A stretch of 7,803 bases of DNA from Gammaproteobacteria bacterium (GTDB lineage Bacteria; Pseudomonadota; Gammaproteobacteria; Steroidobacterales; Steroidobacteraceae): NCBI GenBank assembly GCA_030040525.1, contig JASHTN010000259.1, forward strand, positions 1 to 7,803, written 5' to 3'. A model generated the notes under the pieces. It did not search any database. It had not been told where the DNA came from and saw only the letters and a list, made by a program, of their open reading frames with translations. This document shows, in pieces, positions 1-5,825 of this stretch. The translations under genes and the position numbers were made by a program. Position 1 is the stretch's first letter. Every line of letters begins with the position of its first letter.

Positions 1-182
1 TGCTGCTCGAGCAGCACGACGCTGAAGCCGCGCTCGGCGAGATGCAGCGCCGCCGAGCAGCCCGCGATCCCCCCGCCCACGACGCACACGTCGCACTCGA
101 GCGCGCCCTCGAGTGCCGGCCGGTGCGGTGCCGGATGCGCCGAGGCGGCGTAGTAGGAGCGGACGTAGGGCAGGGGGCCCAT
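1..182 (-). CDS. puuB: Gamma-glutamylputrescine oxidase-like FAD oxidoreductase (PuuB type), N-terminal part only
   Basis: Reading the minus strand from the ATG at 182-180 gives 60 complete codons that run off the left edge, so only the N-terminus is visible. It begins MGPLPYVRSYYAAS, the short lead typical of PuuB/DadA-type (DAO family) oxidases. A Rossmann dinucleotide-binding segment follows: hydrophobic strand at residues 31-35, GGGIAG at 36-41, helix, second strand, and an acidic Glu59 that should bind the FAD ribose. A Shine-Dalgarno-like GGGAG lies 8 bases before the ATG. In the Puu pathway this enzyme oxidises gamma-glutamylputrescine to the gamma-glutamyl aminoaldehyde with release of ammonia and hydrogen peroxide. 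That specific role is inferred mainly from the neighbours, because the visible part shows only a generic FAD domain plus a family-like N-terminus. It is transcribed divergently from the puuD-puuA genes. Confidence 0.8.
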   Translation of the reverse strand, partial: MGPLPYVRSYYAASAHPAPHRPALEGALECDVCVVGGGIAGCSAALHLAERGFSVVLLEQ

Positions 183-217
183 CGAAGGAACTCCCGCGTG
201 TTTAGGATATGTTGACG

Positions 218-234
218 ACCCGCGCGGCGCGGGT
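218..234. repeat. Perfect 17-base palindrome, candidate operator
   Basis: ACCCGCGC, a central G, then GCGCGGGT: eight perfectly paired bases on each side of a single central base. It lies 36-52 bases upstream of the puuB-like start codon on the minus strand, where a -35 region would be expected, so a regulator bound here could repress that promoter. As RNA it could form a 7-bp stem with a 3-base loop, but no T-run follows on either strand, so a terminator is unlikely. GC-rich palindromes arise more easily in a GC-rich genome, which lowers confidence in function. Confidence 0.35.
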
Positions 235-300
235 GCCGGAGGATACCGGGGCGAGCCCGGGCGCGGCAAATCCCCGGGACAGCCGCACGCGCAGCACAGA

Positions 301-317
301 AGGCCGTTCTTCGGCCT
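301..317 (+). repeat. Short GC-rich hairpin AGGCCG-TTCTT-CGGCCT
   Basis: A perfect 6-bp stem (301-306 with 312-317) closes a 5-base loop. There is no downstream T-run, so it is not a normal intrinsic terminator. Its 3' arm overlaps GCCTCT (314-319), which can instead pair with AGAGGC at 347-352, so two mutually exclusive folds exist. It lies upstream of the preferred promoter candidate (369-377) and would be transcribed only if a start site lies further upstream. Confidence 0.3.
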
Positions 318-333
318 CTACCGCAGTTCCCTG

Positions 334-348
334 CTGCTTGGCAAGCAG
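334..348. repeat. Perfect 15-base palindrome CTGCTTG-G-CAAGCAG, candidate operator
   Basis: Seven paired bases flank a single central G. It lies 21 bases upstream of the candidate extended -10 (369-377), so a protein bound here would sit at or just upstream of the -35 of the puuD promoter and could act as activator or repressor. The geometry fits a dimeric helix-turn-helix regulator. I cannot match it to a known polyamine regulator site. Unlike the palindrome at 218-234 it is not simply a CG-repeat tract, which makes chance somewhat less likely. Confidence 0.4.
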
Positions 349-368
349 AGGCTTCCGTCCGCCGGCTG

Positions 369-377
369 TGGTCTAAT
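369..377 (+). promoter_or_regulatory. Candidate extended -10 promoter for the puuD-led operon
   Basis: The sequence TGGTCTAAT matches an extended -10 (TGn followed by TCTAAT, five of six bases of TATAAT). The spaced -35 position (about 349-354, AGGCTT) is poor, as is common for extended -10 promoters. Transcription would begin near 384, giving a leader of about 63 bases before the ATG at 447. A competing -10 is TATTAG at 420-425, which would leave a leader of only about 14 bases. Confidence 0.4.
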
Positions 378-427
378 AGCGCTGATTTCGGAGGTCCGAC
401 CGGCGGGGTTTGTTTAAGATATTAGAC
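371..427. repeat. AT-rich 8-bp inverted repeat GTCTAATA ... TATTAGAC
   Basis: GTCTAATA at 371-378 is the exact reverse complement of TATTAGAC at 420-427, with 41 bases between. The left arm coincides with the candidate -10. The right arm contains an alternative -10-like TATTAG and the TAG at 423-425 that closes the puuD frame upstream. AT-rich words stand out in this GC-rich sequence, so the arms could be paired half-sites for a regulator or two promoter elements on opposite strands. An 8-bp match within 264 bases is not strongly unlikely by chance. Confidence 0.3.
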
Positions 428-446
428 ACCCGCTGGCAACGCCCGC

Positions 447-1223
447 ATGGCACCCGCCCGCCCGCTCATTGGCATTCCCGCCGACCGGCGCATGGTCGGC
501 CTGCACCCTTTTCACATGGTGGGCGAGAAGTACGCACGCGCAGTGCTCGAGGCCGCGGACGCAGCTCCGGTGCTCATTCCGGCGCTCGCCGGGGAGCTCG
601 AGCTCGAAGAGCTCCTCGAGCGGCTCGACGGGCTGCTCTTCACCGGCAGTCCCTCCAACGTCGAGCCGCATCACTACGAGGGCCCGCCGAGCGCACCCGG
701 GACACTCCATGACCCGGCGCGCGATGCCACGACGCTGCCGATGATCCGCAAGGCCGTCGCAGCCGGGGTGCCGGTGCTCGGCATCTGCCGCGGTTTCCAG
801 GAGATGAACGTGGCCTTCGGTGGCACGCTGCACCAGAAGCTGCACGAGGTGCCCGGGAACCTCGATCACCGCGACGACGAGCGCCAGCCGCTCGAGGTGC
901 AGTACGGTCCGGCGCACGAGGTGACCCTCGAGCCCGGCGGGTTGCTGCGCACGCTCGCCGGCGGCCGCGAGCGCATCGAGGTCAATTCGCTCCACAGCCA
1001 GGGCATCGACCGCCTCGGCGGGGAGCTGGCGATCGAGGCGCGCGCGCCCGACGGCGTGATTGAGGCCTTTCGTGTGCCCGCGGCGCGCCGCTTTGCCGTG
1101 GCGGTGCAGTGGCACCCGGAGTGGGAGGTCATGCGCAACCCGTTCTCGCGCGCGTTGTTCGCCGCTTTCGGGCGCTCGAGCCGCGAGCTTGCCCAGTCAA
1201 AGCGCGCCGAAGGGAGAAGGTAA
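447..1223 (+). CDS. puuD: Gamma-glutamyl-GABA hydrolase (PuuD-like, peptidase C26 / class I glutamine amidotransferase)
   Basis: This 258-residue cytoplasmic enzyme should hydrolyse gamma-glutamyl-GABA to GABA and glutamate, the last step of the glutamylated putrescine route. E. coli PuuD, recalled at about 254 residues, is nearly the same length. The nucleophile elbow GICRGFQE places the catalytic Cys at 114, the same number I recall for E. coli PuuD. QWHPEW supplies His223 and Glu225 to complete the triad. Other family marks are FTGSPSNVEPHHY (65-77), GGTLHQKL (125-132), HEV at 157-159 and NSLHSQG (180-186). The ATG at 447 is the only plausible start, because a TAG at 423-425 closes the frame and no other start codon lies between. 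There is no good Shine-Dalgarno; the only strong one (GGAGGT, 390-395) is too far away. The gene ends 3 bases before puuA. The C-terminal tail after about residue 243 is charged and probably disordered. Confidence 0.92.
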   Translation: MAPARPLIGIPADRRMVGLHPFHMVGEKYARAVLEAADAAPVLIPALAGELELEELLERLDGLLFTGSPSNVEPHHYEGPPSAPGTLHDPARDATTLPMIRKAVAAGVPVLGICRGFQEMNVAFGGTLHQKLHEVPGNLDHRDDERQPLEVQYGPAHEVTLEPGGLLRTLAGGRERIEVNSLHSQGIDRLGGELAIEARAPDGVIEAFRVPAARRFAVAVQWHPEWEVMRNPFSRALFAAFGRSSRELAQSKRAEGRR

Positions 1224-1226
1224 AAC

Positions 1227-2597
1227 ATGCCCGAGCAGAGTGAGAAGCGCAGACCCGGGGTGAGCGAGATCCGGCAGTTCTTCCGCGATCACGCCATTTC
1301 CGAGGTCGAGGCGATCATCCCCGACATGGCCGGCATCGCCCGCGGCAAGATCATGCCCGCGGAGAAGTTCGCCGAGGACGGCGGCATGCGCCTGCCGGAG
1401 AGCGTCTTCCTGCAGACCGTGACCGGCGATTATCCGATCGAGACCGGCGAGGCGATGAGCCCGGCGGAAATCGACATCGTGCTCAAGGCCGACCAGAAGA
1501 CGGTGCGGCGCGTGCCCTGGGCCGCCGAGCCCACGGCGCAAGTGATCCACGACTGCTTCTACGCCGACGGCCGCCGCGTCTCGATGGCGCCGCGCCACGT
1601 GCTGCGCCACGTCATCGAGCTGTACACGCAGCGCGGCTGGGAGCCGATCGTGGCGCCGGAGCTCGAGTTCTACCTGGTGGAGCAGAACAAGGACGCCGAC
1701 TACCCGCTGCGGCCGCCGGTGGGCCGCTCCGGACGCGCCGAGCCGGGACGCCAGTCCTACAGCATCGCGGCAGTCAACGAGTTCGATCCGCTGTTCGACG
1801 ACATCTATCAGTTCTGCGAGGACCAGGACATCGAGATCGACACCCTGATCCACGAGGACGGTCCGGCGCAGATGGAGATCAACCTGATCCACGGCGCGCC
1901 CATGGACCTCGCCGACCAGGCGTTTCTCTTCAAGCGCACCGCGCGCGAAGCGGCGCTGCGCCACAAGATGTACGCCACCTTCATGGCGAAGCCGCACGCC
2001 AAGGAGCCCGGCAGCGCCATGCACATCCACCAGAGCGTGGTGGACGTGAAGACCCGCAAGAACATCTTCAGCAATCCGGACGGCACGCCCTCGGCGCTGT
2101 TCTTCCACCACATCGGCGGGCTGCAGAAGTACCTGCCGGCCGCCATGGCGCTGTTCTGCGCCAACGTGAATTCCTACCGGCGCCTGACGCGCTACCTGTC
2201 GGCGCCGATCAACGTCCACTGGGGCTACGACAATCGCACCGCGGGACTGCGCGTGCCGATGTCCGACGCCCAGGCGCGCCGCGTCGAGAACCGCGTCGGC
2301 GGCGCGGATGCCAACCCCTACATCGCGATCGCCGCCTCGCTCGCCTGCGGCTATCTCGGCATGGTCGAGGGGATCCAGCCGTCGGATCCGATCGTCGGCA
2401 GCGCCCACGACCTGCCCTTCGGCCTGCCGCGCTCGCTCGATGAGGCGCTGCGCGAGCTGCGCGCCTGCGAGCCGCTGGTGAAGCTCCTCGGCGAGCCGTT
2501 CGTCGAGGCCTTCACCATCGTCAAGGAGGCCGAGTACGAGGTATTCCTGCAGGTGATCAGCTCCTGGGAGCGCGAGCACCTGCTGCTGAATGTCTAA
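1227..2597 (+). CDS. puuA: Gamma-glutamylputrescine/polyamine synthetase (PuuA-like, glutamine synthetase family)
   Basis: This 456-residue ATP-dependent ligase should join glutamate to putrescine or another amine, the first step of the Puu pathway. The N-terminal beta-grasp domain carries DMAGIARGK (33-41), usual in PuuA-like members. Catalytic-domain ligands are visible: Glu145 and Glu147 (APELEFY), Glu210 and Glu217 (HEDGPAQME), His266 (GSAMHIHQS), Arg337 (DNRTAGLR), Glu354 and Arg356 (RRVENR). Against bacterial GlnA, the ammonium-site residue Glu327 aligns with Ser325 (YLSAP), the FDGSS motif holding Asp50 is replaced (RLPESVF), and the adenylylated Tyr397 aligns with His394 (SAHDLP). These changes favour an amine ligase over true glutamine synthetase and argue against adenylylation control. 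The ATG is preceded by GAAGG (1216-1220) at 6 bases and lies 3 bases after puuD, so the two are co-transcribed. Exact amine specificity cannot be read from sequence. Confidence 0.93.
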   Translation: MPEQSEKRRPGVSEIRQFFRDHAISEVEAIIPDMAGIARGKIMPAEKFAEDGGMRLPESVFLQTVTGDYPIETGEAMSPAEIDIVLKADQKTVRRVPWAAEPTAQVIHDCFYADGRRVSMAPRHVLRHVIELYTQRGWEPIVAPELEFYLVEQNKDADYPLRPPVGRSGRAEPGRQSYSIAAVNEFDPLFDDIYQFCEDQDIEIDTLIHEDGPAQMEINLIHGAPMDLADQAFLFKRTAREAALRHKMYATFMAKPHAKEPGSAMHIHQSVVDVKTRKNIFSNPDGTPSALFFHHIGGLQKYLPAAMALFCANVNSYRRLTRYLSAPINVHWGYDNRTAGLRVPMSDAQARRVENRVGGADANPYIAIAASLACGYLGMVEGIQPSDPIVGSAHDLPFGLPRSLDEALRELRACEPLVKLLGEPFVEAFTIVKEAEYEVFLQVISSWEREHLLLNV

Positions 2598-2635
2598 TCG
2601 GCGAAAAGCGCCCGAAAGACGTGCCTCTTGCCCGC

Positions 2636-2665
2636 TTGGCAGCCGGCCGGTTTGCACCGTATAAG
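2636..2665 (+). promoter_or_regulatory. Candidate sigma70 promoter directly upstream of potF
   Basis: TTGGCA (2636-2641, five of six to TTGACA) and TATAAG (2660-2665, five of six to TATAAT) are separated by 18 bases, which is close to ideal. It lies in the only gap over 20 bases between plus-strand genes (2598-2674). Transcription should start around 2671-2673, so a transcript would have almost no leader before the GTG at 2675. It would let the transporter and downstream genes be expressed independently of puuDA. I see no terminator after puuA, so read-through also seems likely. Confidence 0.55.
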
Positions 2666-2674
2666 AAAGAGTCC

Positions 2675-3808
2675 GTGGTCAGGTTTTGCCGATTCCTGCG
2701 TGCCAGTGGCCTGCCCGGCCTGCTGCTTGCCGCCTGCGCAGGCTGCTCCGGGCCGGCAGCTCACGGCCCGCGCGCCTCGGAGTCCGAGAAGGTCCTCAAT
2801 GTCTACAACTGGTCCGACTACATCCAACCCTCGGTGATCACGGATTTCGAGAAGGAGTACGGCATCCACGTCAACTACGACGTGTTCGACTCCAATGAGA
2901 TACTCGAGACCAAGCTCCTCACCGGCCACACCAACTACGACATCGTGGTGCCCTCCGGCTCGTTCCTCGAGCGCCAGCTCCAGGCCGACGTCTACCGGAA
3001 GCTCGACAAGGCACTGATCCCGAATCTCAGGAACGTCGACCCGCAGGTGGCGCGTGCCACGGCGCTGTACGATCCCGGCAACCAGTACAGCGTCGACTAC
3101 ATGTGGATCACCTCAGGCATCGGCTACAACCTTGCGCAGATCCGCGCGCGCATGCCGGACGCGCCGGTCGACAGCTGGCGTATGCTGTTCGATCCCGCGG
3201 TGGTGGCGCGCTTCGCCGATTGCGGCGTCTCGGTCCTCGACGCGCCGTCGGAGGTGGTCGCCACCGTGCTGCTGCTGCTCGGCAGGAGTCCCAACAGCGA
3301 CTCGCCCGCGGATCTCGAGGCCGCCGCCCGGGTGCTGCACTCCATCCGTCCGTACCTGCGCTATATCGACGCCTCGCGCTACATCGACAATCTCGCCAAC
3401 GACGACATCTGCCTGGCGATGGGCTGGTCGGGCGACGTCAAGCAGGCGCACGACCGCGCCCGCGACGCCGGCAAGGGCGTCGATATCGTCTATTCGATTC
3501 CGCGCGCGGGCGCGATCAGCAACTATGACGTGCTGGCGATCCCGGCCGACGCGCCGCACGTGCACAACGCGGACCTCTTCATCAACTTCCTGTTGCGCCC
3601 GGACATTGCCGCGCGCAACTCCGACCTCATCAAGTACGCCAATGCCGTGCTGCCGTCGCTCCAGCCGCTCGACCCCGCAGTCGCCAGCGACCCGGGGGTG
3701 TACCCGCCGCCGGCGCTGCGCGCGCAGCTGGTCCCGGAGCGCGCGCGGCCGGCCGCCTACCAGCGGCTCCTGACCCGCATGTGGCAACGCTTCAAGACTG
3801 GCAAGTGA
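2675..3808 (+). CDS. potF: Putrescine/polyamine ABC transporter substrate-binding protein (PotF-like), predicted lipoprotein
   Basis: From the GTG at 2675 the product has 377 residues. It should bind polyamine outside the inner membrane and deliver it to PotGHI. The N-terminus MVRFCRFLR is basic, followed by a hydrophobic stretch and LLAAC, a lipobox with Cys21 as the lipidated residue; E. coli PotF is instead a soluble periplasmic protein. The mature part follows PotF closely: VYNWSDYI (43-50), VPSGSFLERQ (92-101), DAPSEV (189-194), GWSGDV (250-255), YANA (321-324). Pocket residues align as Trp46, Ser47, Asp48, Tyr49, Ser94, Glu193, Trp251, Asp254, Asp285 and Tyr321, but PotF Phe276 aligns with Asn283. 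A longer form from a GTG at 2621 is possible but would add 18 residues before the signal peptide and overlap the promoter, so I prefer 2675. Only a weak purine tract (AAGAAAGAG) precedes it. potG follows after 4 bases. Confidence 0.92.
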   Translation: MVRFCRFLRASGLPGLLLAACAGCSGPAAHGPRASESEKVLNVYNWSDYIQPSVITDFEKEYGIHVNYDVFDSNEILETKLLTGHTNYDIVVPSGSFLERQLQADVYRKLDKALIPNLRNVDPQVARATALYDPGNQYSVDYMWITSGIGYNLAQIRARMPDAPVDSWRMLFDPAVVARFADCGVSVLDAPSEVVATVLLLLGRSPNSDSPADLEAAARVLHSIRPYLRYIDASRYIDNLANDDICLAMGWSGDVKQAHDRARDAGKGVDIVYSIPRAGAISNYDVLAIPADAPHVHNADLFINFLLRPDIAARNSDLIKYANAVLPSLQPLDPAVASDPGVYPPPALRAQLVPERARPAAYQRLLTRMWQRFKTGK

Positions 3809-3812
3809 GCCT

Positions 3813-4928
3813 ATGAGCGACCCCAACAGCGCCTACGTGAGTCTCAGCGGCGTCACCAAGAGGTTCGGCGACTTCACCGCCGTCGACTCCGTGTCGCTCG
3901 ACATCCGCCGCGGCGAGATCTTCTGCCTGCTGGGCGGCTCGGGCTCGGGCAAGACGACGCTGCTGCGCATGCTCGCCGGGTTCGACACCCCGAGCGCCGG
4001 CACGATCCGCATCGACGGGGCCGACATGAGCGCGATCCCCCCGTACGAGCGACCGGTCAACATGATGTTCCAGTCGTACGCGCTGTTTCCGCACATGAGC
4101 GTCGAGAAGAACGTCGCTTTCGGCCTCGAGCAGGAGGGCGAGCGGCGCGAGCAGATCCGCCGCAAGGTGGGCGAGATCCTCGAGCTGGTCAAGATGAGCG
4201 GCTTCGGCACGCGCAAGCCCCACCAGCTCTCCGGCGGGCAGCGCCAGCGCGTGGCGCTGGCGCGCGCGCTGGTCAAGCGCCCGAAGCTGCTGCTGCTCGA
4301 TGAGCCGCTCGCAGCTCTCGACAGGAAGCTGCGCGAGCATACCCAGTTCGAGCTGCTGAACATCCAGCAGCGCCTCGGGGTGACCTTCATCGTGGTCACC
4401 CACGACCAGGAGGAGGCCATGACGCTCGGCACGCGGCTCGGCGTCATGAATCACGGCCGCATCGTCCAGGTCGGCAGCCCGGCGGACATCTACGAGTCGC
4501 CGGCGACCCGCTTCGTCGCGGATTTCATCGGCTCGGTCAACATGTTCGAGGGACAGGTGCGCGGCGGCACCGACGGCGCGGGCGCCTACATCGAGTCCGC
4601 CGAGCTCGGCTGTACGCTGCGCGCCGAGCGTTGCGAGCGCCTCACCGCCGGCGCCACCGTGTGGACCGCGATCCGGCCGGAGCGGATCAACATCGGACGG
4701 CAGCCGCCTGCGCAGTCGGGCGGGAGCGCCGAGAATGCGGTGCGCGGTACGGTGCGCGAGATCGCCTACATGGGCGACATGTCGATCTACCTGGTGCAGC
4801 TCGCCTCCGGGCGCATGCTGCGGGTGACGCTGCCGAACATCACGCGCGGCGCGGAGCGGGCGCTGGCGCGCGGGGAGAGCGTCTGGCTCTCCTGGCACGG
4901 CTCGAGCCCGGTGGTGCTGACCGAGTAG
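3813..4928 (+). CDS. potG: Polyamine ABC transporter ATP-binding protein (PotG-like)
   Basis: This 371-residue ATPase drives the importer from the cytoplasmic face of the inner membrane, probably as a homodimer. All ABC motifs are intact: Walker A GGSGSGKT at 41-48, Q-loop Gln87 (MMFQSYALFPH), signature LSGGQRQ at 139-145, Walker B LLLLDEP with Asp163 and Glu164, and the H-loop His197 (VVTHDQEEA). After about residue 245 comes a C-terminal TOBE-type regulatory domain with the usual AIRPERI (286-292). The length fits PotG/PotA proteins. The second Walker A residue is Gly where Pro is more common, which should be tolerated. The ATG lies 4 bases after potF, with only a weak Shine-Dalgarno-like GTGAG upstream, which suggests translational coupling. 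PotG rather than PotA is chosen because the binding protein and gene order match potFGHI. Confidence 0.94.
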   Translation: MSDPNSAYVSLSGVTKRFGDFTAVDSVSLDIRRGEIFCLLGGSGSGKTTLLRMLAGFDTPSAGTIRIDGADMSAIPPYERPVNMMFQSYALFPHMSVEKNVAFGLEQEGERREQIRRKVGEILELVKMSGFGTRKPHQLSGGQRQRVALARALVKRPKLLLLDEPLAALDRKLREHTQFELLNIQQRLGVTFIVVTHDQEEAMTLGTRLGVMNHGRIVQVGSPADIYESPATRFVADFIGSVNMFEGQVRGGTDGAGAYIESAELGCTLRAERCERLTAGATVWTAIRPERINIGRQPPAQSGGSAENAVRGTVREIAYMGDMSIYLVQLASGRMLRVTLPNITRGAERALARGESVWLSWHGSSPVVLTE

Positions 4929-4934
4929 CGCACC

Positions 4935-5825
4935 GTGCGCCTGAGTGCACGCACCGGGCGGCGGCTGGTCGCAGGGATCCCGATCCTGTGGCTGCTGGTG
5001 CTGTTTCTCATCCCCTTCGTCATCGTGTTCCGCATCTCAATCGCCGACGTGCGGCTGGCGATTCCGCCCTATACCCCGCTCGTCAGCTGGCACCACGGCG
5101 CCGGGCATCTCGAGCTGCACTGGGACGCCTACCAGTTCCTGTTCACCGACCCGCTGTATGTCAGCTCGTACCTCTATTCGCTGAAGGTCGCGGCGGTCTC
5201 GACGCTCTGCTGCCTGGCACTCGGCTATCCGATGGCCTATGCGATCGCGCGCGCCGGGCCCGGCACGCGCCCGCTGCTGCTGATGCTGATCGTGCTGCCG
5301 TTCTGGACCAGCTTCCTGCTGCGCGTCTATGCGTGGATCGGGCTCCTCAACAACAACGGCGTCATCAACAACGTGCTGCTGTACCTCGGCGTGATCCGCC
5401 AGCCGCTGGCGCTCATGCAGACCGACTTCGCGGTCTACATCGGCATCGTGTACTCCTACCTGCCATTCATGATCCTGCCGTTGTACGCCAACCTCGAGAA
5501 GCACGACCTGGCGCTGCTCGAGGCGGCCGCCGACCTCGGCGCCCGTCCCTGGCGCGCGTTCCTCGCCGTCACGCTGCCGCAGTCGCTGCCCGGCATCTTC
5601 GCCGGCGCGCTGCTGGTGTTCATTCCGGCGGTCGGCGAGTACGTGATCCCGACGCTGCTCGGCCGTCCGGATCAGCTGATGATCGGCCGGGTGCTGTCGG
5701 ACGAGTTCTTCGAGAACCGCGACTGGCCGGTGGCGAGCGCGGTGGCGATCGTGATGCTGGCGCTGCTGGTGGTGCCGATCCTGCTGCTGCAGCGCCTCGA
5801 GCGGCGGCAGCTGGGGGCGCAATGA
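4935..5825 (+). CDS. potH: Polyamine ABC transporter permease (PotH-like)
   Basis: This 296-residue inner-membrane protein forms one half of the transport channel with PotI. About six hydrophobic segments are visible, near residues 12-34, 82-106, 112-136, 165-185, 220-240 and 266-286. The cytoplasmic coupling loop has the binding-protein-dependent permease signature EAAADLGARPWRAFLAVTLP (196-215), which docks onto PotG. PFWTSFLLRVYAW (122-134) and GEYVIPTLLG (234-243) are typical of the PotB/PotH family. The start is a GTG 6 bases after potG with no clear Shine-Dalgarno, so translation probably depends on coupling. The stop overlaps the potI start in an ATGA arrangement (5822-5825). There is a periplasmic insertion of about 45 residues between the first two membrane segments (residues 35-80), as in related permeases. 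Confidence 0.94.
   Translation: MRLSARTGRRLVAGIPILWLLVLFLIPFVIVFRISIADVRLAIPPYTPLVSWHHGAGHLELHWDAYQFLFTDPLYVSSYLYSLKVAAVSTLCCLALGYPMAYAIARAGPGTRPLLLMLIVLPFWTSFLLRVYAWIGLLNNNGVINNVLLYLGVIRQPLALMQTDFAVYIGIVYSYLPFMILPLYANLEKHDLALLEAAADLGARPWRAFLAVTLPQSLPGIFAGALLVFIPAVGEYVIPTLLGRPDQLMIGRVLSDEFFENRDWPVASAVAIVMLALLVVPILLLQRLERRQLGAQ

Larger units (their letters stand above)
183..446. promoter_or_regulatory. Divergent intergenic control region between puuB-like and puuD-like genes
   Basis: These 264 bases separate two divergent genes of one pathway, so both promoters must lie here. I see no credible ORF. The region contains two near-perfect odd-centred palindromes (218-234 and 334-348), a compact GC hairpin (301-317), a candidate plus-strand extended -10 (369-377), an AT-rich inverted repeat (371-378 with 420-427), and the hexamer AGGATA twice (204-209 and 240-245). 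On the minus strand the AT-rich island at about 198-214 could hold the puuB -10, which would place the 218-234 palindrome across its -35 region. I did not find a site I could confidently assign to a known regulator such as PuuR. Assignment of individual elements is inference from position and symmetry. Confidence 0.6.

Noticed and set aside
301..348. Intrinsic terminator
   Set aside because: The hairpins are compact but no T-run follows on either strand.
338..354. Possible sigma54 promoter (TTGG ... GGCTT)
   Set aside because: The GG and GC elements are separated by 9 bases instead of the required 10, and the flanking consensus is weak.
594..620. Palindromic GAGCTCGAGCTC and related repeats
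   Set aside because: They lie inside puuD and encode the helix ELELEELLERL with the favoured GAG and CTC codons, so codon choice explains them.
410..712. TTG-started open frame of 100 codons overlapping the puuD start
   Set aside because: The product is Arg/His/Ala-rich with no motif, and the overlapping frame encodes a complete PuuD-like enzyme.
1197..2657. Long minus-strand open frame (486 codons) antisense to puuA
   Set aside because: The translation is Arg/Ala/Val/His/Asp-rich low-complexity sequence with no family motif. The plus strand encodes an intact glutamine synthetase-family enzyme. Such frames are expected in GC-rich genes.
2621..2674. Upstream GTG start for potF
   Set aside because: It would put 18 non-signal-like residues before the lipoprotein signal peptide and overlap the promoter candidate. 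Kept only as an alternative.
3792..4898. Minus-strand open frame (368 codons) antisense to potG
   Set aside because: Low-complexity composition and no recognisable domain, while all ABC motifs are present on the plus strand.
4631..5821. Open frame running from inside potG through potH into potI, suggesting a 679-residue fusion protein
   Set aside because: The part before 5822 is an Arg/Ala-rich shadow of potG and potH in another frame. Only the part from the ATG at 5822 resembles a permease.
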